Source: Clostridia bacterium (lineage in GTDB: Bacteria > Bacillota_A > Clostridia > Christensenellales > Borkfalkiaceae). Taken from it: a stretch of DNA of 17,589 nucleotides. The position numbers were made by a program, and so were the translations under genes. The notes under the pieces are model-generated. The model ran no database searches. It saw nothing but the letters and a program-made list of their open reading frames with translations, and was not told the DNA's origin. This document shows, in pieces, positions 13,738 through 17,589 of the stretch; the stretch's first letter is position 1, and each line of letters begins with the position of its first letter. Location of the stretch: the NCBI GenBank assembly GCA_017456945.1, contig JAFTIK010000043.1, positions 1 to 17,589 of the forward strand. Reading direction: 5' to 3'.

Positions 13738-13959
13738 ATGTTTTACGGTTGTGGAAAAATTAACGAAGTAACTATTTTAGCAACCGAAGTGTACTATTAC
13801 CCTTTGACAGACGTGAATGTTAGCGACTGTTTAAACCGTTGGTTATACGGAACGGCAGAAACCGGCACGATTATCAAAATGTCGGAAATGCAAGAAATGA
13901 ATAAAAATAGCAGTAGCGGTATTCCCGTTGGTTGGAACGTGCAAGATTACAATTCTTAA
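13597..13959 (+). pseudogene. Severed 3' part of the repeat lipoprotein gene
   Basis: This stretch follows the in-frame TGA without any shift. It encodes the remainder of unit 9, unit 10, a partial last repeat and the C-terminal cap with NRWLYGTAETGT and SGIPVGWNV, the usual ending of this repeat family. A TTG at 13621 could open a 112-residue reading frame, but it lies within a repeat (LPATRLE) and has no convincing ribosome site or export signal. I read it as a detached tail rather than a gene, unless the TGA is a sequencing error or is read through. Confidence 0.75.
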
Positions 13960-13964
13960 GATAT

Positions 13965-14000
13965 AAAATAAAAAACGCTTTTTCAAGCGTTTTTTATTTT
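13965..14000. terminator. Bidirectional terminator between the lipoprotein gene and the SpoVB-like gene
   Basis: A perfect 16-bp stem (13965-13980 with 13985-14000) has loop TTTC and A/T-rich arms. The stop codon of the minus-strand flippase gene lies in the loop and right arm (13983-13985). It can end both convergent transcripts. Confidence 0.9.
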
Positions 14001-15509
14001 TTTAGTACGGGTAAAAATTTTTTTACCTTTGGTTTTAATAAGTTCTATCGAAACGAGATTAAATCCAAAGTATAGTAATAGGTGAAAAATTATCATTAGG
14101 GCAGCGCAGATGAAAAAGGTTAAAAGCGTTCCCAAAAGTGGCAAAAGCAGTTTTTCGGTAAGCGCGCCAAGAATACAAGTAGGCAAACAAATTAGTGCTG
14201 ACGAGATAATAAACTTTAAGTATTTAGGTTTTTCAGCGCAACGCTCGTTTAGTAGTTTTAGGTTAAGAAGAGTAGTGACCCCGTAAACTAAAGTGAACCC
14301 GACGAGTAGGGCGTAAACCCCTATTAAAGACGGCAAAAACCAAATGCAAATTAACATTAGTGCCGAACTTAAAATAAAATATAATAAAGTTCGGTTTTCC
14401 ATGCCCATAGAATTAAGCATGCTCGTAGTAACGCTAGATAAACTCATAAACAGCATTAGGTAAGCAGAAGTCGAAAGATATCTACCGCACTCGTGTCCGT
14501 TAAAAATAAGAAGACCTATTTCGCTACCACAAATGGTGAAAACGGGCACGAATATACAAGTTAGAAAGCAAGAAAACTTTATAGCCTTTTCCACGTCGCG
14601 CTTAAGATAGTAAAAGCGTTTTTTATAATAGTTTTCGGATATTTCGGGAACGAGCACCAAGGTGAACGAGCCTATAAGAGTGGTGGGTATAAATAGTATA
14701 GGTATCGCTTGCCCCATAATCGCGCCGAACGAACTCATTGCTTGCGATTCGGTTAAGCCGTGCGCGATAAGCCTTGCGGGCAAAATTACAGATACCAAAG
14801 ATACGGCTAGCGAACTTGCAGAGCGCATTGCCGTTATAGGAATAGCCGAGCGCAACAATGGTTTAAACTCTGATTTGGGGTTAGCAAATCGGTTTTTTCT
14901 AACGAAAAAGGTTATGGTTGCTAGCGTGAAAGAAAAAACGTAGGAAATTAGAACGGCAACGCTTGCGCCGAACGCGCCCGTGAACACGTCGGTTGAAAAG
15001 GTTATTAGCGCTATGCCGACTAAAATCATACACGCTTCTTCAAGAAGTTCTATTATGCTATAAGGCAAGAAATCTTTGCTACCCCAAAACACCCCGCGAA
15101 GCACCGAATAAATAGAAGTGAATACAAGTCCTGGCAAAAGCGTTCTAAATAGCGGAATACATCTAGCGTCGGCAAATAAAAAACCAAGGTGGTCGGCAAA
15201 GATAAATAAAAAAAGAGTAACGGGCAGGATTATAATAAGGGTAATCGAAAGCCCAGCGGTTATAACTCTCTTTGCTCTATCGGGGTGGTTTTCGGCGTTA
15301 TACTTGGTCATAAGCCGTGAAACGGTAACAGGCGTTCCCGCAGTAGTTAAAGTAAGAATAGTTCCGAATACCGAAAGAGCAACTTGATATAAGCCTATAC
15401 CTTCTGCGCCTATCGTGTGCGAAAGAAAAATTCTGTAAAGAAAGCCGAGAGCCTTTTCGCATATGGAAAAAACGGTAACGATAGCAACGGTTTTGAAAAA
15501 ATTTCGCAA
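13983..15509 (-). CDS. SpoVB/YtgP-like MOP-superfamily flippase
   Basis: This is a polytopic inner-membrane transporter of the MOP/MATE-like polysaccharide export family. Relatives include SpoVB (cortex peptidoglycan precursor flipping in spore formers), MurJ/YtgP lipid II flippases and Wzx. The 508-residue protein has about 14 hydrophobic segments. It begins FFKTVAIVTVFSICEKALGFLYRIFLSHTIGAEGIGLYQ, which matches the SpoVB group, and ends in a basic tail. The start is TTG at 15507-15509, supported by AGGTGAT a few bases upstream; the next ATG would remove conserved sequence. It is divergent from the small LysM gene, which hints at spore or wall biology. The SpoVB label is by resemblance, and polysaccharide export cannot be excluded. 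Its stop codon lies within the shared terminator. Confidence 0.87.
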   Translation of the reverse strand: MRNFFKTVAIVTVFSICEKALGFLYRIFLSHTIGAEGIGLYQVALSVFGTILTLTTAGTPVTVSRLMTKYNAENHPDRAKRVITAGLSITLIIILPVTLFLFIFADHLGFLFADARCIPLFRTLLPGLVFTSIYSVLRGVFWGSKDFLPYSIIELLEEACMILVGIALITFSTDVFTGAFGASVAVLISYVFSFTLATITFFVRKNRFANPKSEFKPLLRSAIPITAMRSASSLAVSLVSVILPARLIAHGLTESQAMSSFGAIMGQAIPILFIPTTLIGSFTLVLVPEISENYYKKRFYYLKRDVEKAIKFSCFLTCIFVPVFTICGSEIGLLIFNGHECGRYLSTSAYLMLFMSLSSVTTSMLNSMGMENRTLLYFILSSALMLICIWFLPSLIGVYALLVGFTLVYGVTTLLNLKLLNERCAEKPKYLKFIISSALICLPTCILGALTEKLLLPLLGTLLTFFICAALMIIFHLLLYFGFNLVSIELIKTKGKKIFTRTKKIKNA

Positions 15510-15523
15510 ATAATCACCTATAA

Positions 15524-15541
15524 AATACTTTTACAAGTATT
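15524..15541. repeat. Inverted repeat in the divergent spoVB-like/LysM region
   Basis: AATACTT and AAGTATT flank TTAC, giving a 7-bp inverted repeat 15 bases upstream of the flippase start and 33 bases upstream of the LysM start. It could be an operator or a leader hairpin of the minus-strand transcript. I could not assign a convincing promoter to either gene here. Confidence 0.45.
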
Positions 15542-15573
15542 CTATTCGGAAGGGCAAAGAAATATCATATACT

Positions 15574-15855
15574 ATGAAGAATTTTTTATATCGTGTTCAA
15601 AATGGGGATACGGTTTTTTCGGTGTCCGAAAAATTTGATATTCCGCCTTGTTTAATCATTAAAGAAAACAACCTAAACTGCGAATTGCAAACGGGCGATA
15701 TGCTCGTTATCCCCGAATTTGACGGAAAAGTTTACACCGTGGGCATTTTTGAGAATATAGAAGATATAGCCAAACGGTTTAACACTAATTCTGAAAAAAT
15801 CTTAAAGGATAACGGCGTTCCTTATGTTTTTTACGGCTTAAAAATTAAAATATAA
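15574..15855 (+). CDS. Small LysM-domain protein
   Basis: The product is a 93-residue protein made of one clear LysM domain (YRVQNGDTVFSVSEKFDIPPCLIIKENNL with LQTGDMLVIP; residues about 6-48) and a second, degenerate one (YTVGIFENIEDIAKRFN to the end). LysM modules bind N-acetylglucosamine-containing glycans such as peptidoglycan. There is no signal peptide or membrane anchor, unusual for a wall-binding protein but seen in spore-coat LysM proteins that assemble from the mother-cell cytoplasm. The divergent SpoVB-like gene would fit that setting. The ATG at 15574 is followed at once by the domain; upstream only a distant GGAAGGG (15548-15554) resembles a ribosome site, so initiation is weak or unusual. 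A strong hairpin terminator follows. Confidence 0.8.
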   Translation: MKNFLYRVQNGDTVFSVSEKFDIPPCLIIKENNLNCELQTGDMLVIPEFDGKVYTVGIFENIEDIAKRFNTNSEKILKDNGVPYVFYGLKIKI

Positions 15856-15856
15856 A

Positions 15857-15884
15857 AAAATCGCTCCTTTTTTGGAGCGATTTT
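15857..15884. terminator. Bidirectional terminator between the LysM gene and aspS
   Basis: A perfect 11-bp stem (15857-15867 with 15874-15884), GC-rich next to a TTTTTT loop, is flanked by an A-run on the left and a T-rich tract on the right. It can serve the LysM gene and the convergent aspS. Confidence 0.88.
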
Positions 15885-15906
15885 GTTTTTATTTTGATAA
15901 TAAATT

Positions 15907-17244
15907 TTACGGGGTAACTCTGTTGATGTCACGGGGGAACATTGTGGATTCACGAACGTTCTTAAAGCCCAAAAGGTGCATGGTTAAACGTTCTAACCCG
16001 ATACCTAAACCACCGTGGGGCGGAGCGCCGTATTTGTGCAACATAAGGTAGGTTTCAAACTGTTCGGGGTCCATACCGCACTTAACCATCTTTTCCACTT
16101 GTTCTTTATAGTCGTGTACGCGTTGTCCGCCAGAAGTGATTTCCAAGCCCCTAAACAAAAGGTCGAAAGACAAGGTGTATTCAGGGTCTGCGGGGTCGTC
16201 CATAGTATAGAACGGACGCTTTTTAGACGGGTAGTGGGTTATAAAGATAAAGTCGCTACCGAGTTCCTTTTTAGCGTATTTACCAAGAAGTTCTTCTTCG
16301 GCAGGGTCAAAGTCTTTCATATCGGAAGGCTTATACTTGAACTTTTTCATAAGAAGTTCCTTAGCGTCCATAAACTTCATAACGGGAATTTCGGTAATTT
16401 CGGGAATATCTGCGTGTAAAAGATCAAGTTCGTCTTTATACTCTGTCTTTAACAAGTTCATAATGTATTTTAGCGCGCCCGTTTCCATATTCATAATATC
16501 TTCAAAACTGTTAATGAAACCCATTTCAAGGTCCATAGAAGTATATTCGTTAAGGTGACGGGAAGTGTCGTGATGTTCTGCGCGGAAAACGGGTGCTATT
16601 TCAAACACGCGTTCGTAAACGCCAACCATTGCTTGTTTATATAACTGCGGGGATTGCGCTAAATATACTTGCTTGCCGAAGTAATCGAGTTTGAACACGT
16701 TAGTACCGCCTTCTGCGCCTGCAAAGTTGATTTTAGGCGAACGAATTTCGGTAAAGCCGTTTGCAGAAAGGAACTCTCTAAAACCCCTTGCAATACCTTC
16801 TTGAACCTTAAATATAGCCCTTTCTTTAGGGTTTCTTAACGAAACGGGGCGAAGGTCTAATATGGTGGAAAGTTGCATATTGTCAAGTTGTTTTTTGTTG
16901 ATAACGATAGGCAAACCTTCTGCGGGAAGAGAAAGAATTTTAATATCGTGAATTTGAAGTTCGTATCTGTCGTTACCTTTAGCGTCTTTACTAGAAACTA
17001 CCTTGCCGGTAACTTTAACGCAGGCTTCTTCGCAAATCTTTTCATCCCAACGATAGTCGGAAAACTCGGGCGCGTAAACGCATTGAACGGTGTCGCGCGC
17101 AGTTCTAATAATAACGAAAGAAAAGCCGGTCATTTCGCGAATACGGTGAACGTAACCTGAAATGGAAACGACTTGCCCGTCGTGTTCTTTAAAGTCTTTA
17201 AACGCAACGTTGTCAGTAACGATTGTTCCGTTAATTTTTTCCAT
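15907..17244 (-). CDS. aspS: Aspartyl-tRNA synthetase, archaeal/eukaryotic type
   Basis: This class IIb synthetase charges tRNA-Asp with aspartate, and in non-discriminating forms also tRNA-Asn. The protein has 445 residues, the length of the archaeal type; the standard bacterial enzyme is about 590 because of a GAD insertion, which is absent here. Residues 1-105 form the anticodon-binding OB fold (VVSISGYVHRIREMTGFSFVIIR). Motif 2 is FRAEHHDTSRH (220-230), followed by LNEYTSMDLEMGF. Motif 3 is GGLGIGLERL (411-420). The motif FAGAEGGTNVF and the flipping-loop region are typical of AspRS rather than AsnRS or LysRS. AGGAG lies 6 bases before the ATG. Whether it is non-discriminating and paired with GatCAB cannot be judged from this window. 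Confidence 0.93.
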   Translation of the reverse strand: MEKINGTIVTDNVAFKDFKEHDGQVVSISGYVHRIREMTGFSFVIIRTARDTVQCVYAPEFSDYRWDEKICEEACVKVTGKVVSSKDAKGNDRYELQIHDIKILSLPAEGLPIVINKKQLDNMQLSTILDLRPVSLRNPKERAIFKVQEGIARGFREFLSANGFTEIRSPKINFAGAEGGTNVFKLDYFGKQVYLAQSPQLYKQAMVGVYERVFEIAPVFRAEHHDTSRHLNEYTSMDLEMGFINSFEDIMNMETGALKYIMNLLKTEYKDELDLLHADIPEITEIPVMKFMDAKELLMKKFKYKPSDMKDFDPAEEELLGKYAKKELGSDFIFITHYPSKKRPFYTMDDPADPEYTLSFDLLFRGLEITSGGQRVHDYKEQVEKMVKCGMDPEQFETYLMLHKYGAPPHGGLGIGLERLTMHLLGFKNVRESTMFPRDINRVTP

Positions 17245-17301
17245 AATAACTCCTGTAAACCTATGTAGTTTATTTATAATTCATAATAATTCAGTATAAT
17301 A

Positions 17302-17330
17302 ATGATACACAATTTGCGCTTTTTTAGCAA
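17302..17330 (-). promoter_or_regulatory. Probable aspS promoter
   Basis: On the minus strand TTGCTA (17325-17330), a 17-base spacer and TATCAT (17302-17307) precede aspS, giving a leader of about 50 bases. The -10 is imperfect. I saw no T-box specifier or antiterminator structure in this short leader. Confidence 0.5.
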
Positions 17331-17362
17331 GTGTTTAACCCAAAAATTTTATTTTCAATAAA

Positions 17363-17374
17363 AATCGTACGATT
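17363..17374. promoter_or_regulatory. 12-bp perfect palindrome upstream of degV
   Basis: AATCGTACGATT is perfectly self-complementary and lies 17 bp before the degV -35 element, between two divergent promoters. It is a possible operator half-site pair; its function is unknown and chance occurrence is possible. Confidence 0.35.
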
Positions 17375-17390
17375 AGAGTTTAAAAAAGGG

Positions 17391-17419
17391 TTGCGATACT
17401 GCGAAAAATGTGTTAAAAT
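17391..17419 (+). promoter_or_regulatory. Probable degV promoter
   Basis: TTGCGA (17391-17396) and TAAAAT (17414-17419) are spaced by 17 bases, with the AAGGGAG ribosome site about 15 bases downstream. Confidence 0.6.
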
Positions 17420-17446
17420 TATTAGGTACAAACAAGGGAGTTTTTT

Positions 17447-17589
17447 ATGAAAATAGCAGTTTCCGTTGAATCTACTAACGATTTAAGCAAAGAACTTTTA
17501 ACTCAATTCGACGTTAAGGTTATTCCGTTTGAAATTATTCTTAAAGACCGCGCGTTTAAGGACGGCGAACTTTCCACTCAAGACCTTTT
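17447..17589 (+). CDS. DegV-family fatty-acid-binding protein (3' partial)
   Basis: Only the first 47 codons are in the window. The translation MKIAVSVESTNDLSKELL, then FDVKVIPFEIILKDRAFKDGE, matches the N-terminus of DegV proteins, which bind fatty acids and (as FakB) present them to the FakA kinase for phosphorylation. The family usually has S-T-D/E-S in the first strand, seen here as SVEST. AAGGGAG lies 7 bases before the ATG, and a fair promoter precedes it. The rest of the gene, including the lipid pocket, lies beyond the right edge, so whether it acts as FakB cannot be judged. Confidence 0.88.
   Translation, partial: MKIAVSVESTNDLSKELLTQFDVKVIPFEIILKDRAFKDGELSTQDL

Noticed and set aside
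13621..13959. Independent 112-residue gene starting at TTG 13621
   Set aside because: It lies inside a repeat unit, has no good ribosome site or signal peptide, and continues the same frame as the preceding gene.
16015..17160. Several plus-strand reading frames across aspS
   Set aside because: They show no protein-family features and lie antisense to a highly conserved synthetase gene.
17245..17446. T-box or other riboswitch upstream of aspS or degV
   Set aside because: The leaders are short (about 50 and under 30 bases) and I saw no conserved T-box sequence or alternative terminator.
1..17589. tRNA or rRNA genes, prophage, insertion sequence, or defence island
   Set aside because: No cloverleaf-like segment, rRNA motif, transposase, integrase, phage or nuclease-type defence gene was visible on either strand.

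Overview
The window looks like a chromosomal segment of a low-to-medium GC, Gram-positive-type anaerobe, most likely an uncultured member of the Clostridia. The grounds are a CpsD/CpsB-type kinase/phosphatase pair, a SpoVB-like flippase, a QueH-type queuosine enzyme, a DegV protein, an archaeal-type AspRS of the kind found in some Firmicutes, AGGAG-like ribosome sites, and sigma-A-like promoters with strong U-tailed terminators. The placement is inferred from gene content. No rRNA, tRNA, CRISPR array, phage or insertion element was seen.

Layout. (1) 2-1490: the 3' end of a capsule-type tyrosine kinase gene (cut by the window edge) and its PHP-family phosphatase, closed by a hairpin terminator. 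(2) 1509-2837: a peptidase S51 gene overlapping queH, closed by a bidirectional terminator. (3) 2821-3081 (minus): a small unrecognised gene with its own good promoter, divergent from the next unit. (4) 3141-7390: a perfect-consensus promoter drives lrp, a class I aminotransferase, a UDP-galactopyranose mutase homologue and a GT4 glycosyltransferase. (5) 7400-8785 (minus): a YbhN/LPG-synthase-TM-like membrane protein, divergent from the next unit. (6) 8889-14000: a GT28-like glycosyltransferase, an iron-type alcohol dehydrogenase, a short FGGY-like kinase and a large repeat lipoprotein, tightly packed. (7) 13983-15509 (minus): a SpoVB-like flippase. (8) 15574-15884: a small LysM protein. (9) 15907-17244 (minus): archaeal-type aspS. 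(10) 17447 to the edge: the start of a degV-family gene.

Theme. Much of the window concerns the cell surface: polysaccharide control (CpsD/CpsB), a possible galactofuranose-type sugar supply (UGM), two glycosyltransferases resembling glycolipid synthases, two membrane flippase-like proteins and a surface lipoprotein. Housekeeping genes (queH, aspS, degV) are interspersed.

Most notable points. The Cys-rich solenoid lipoprotein gene carries an in-frame TGA exactly where a strictly repeated Cys codon should be. The UGM homologue appears to have replaced two arginines known to be critical in studied UGMs. Several leaders carry short hairpins at or near the predicted 5' end. The GT28-ADH-kinase-lipoprotein operon has no pathway that I recognise. 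I did not find a convincing new defence or mobile system.
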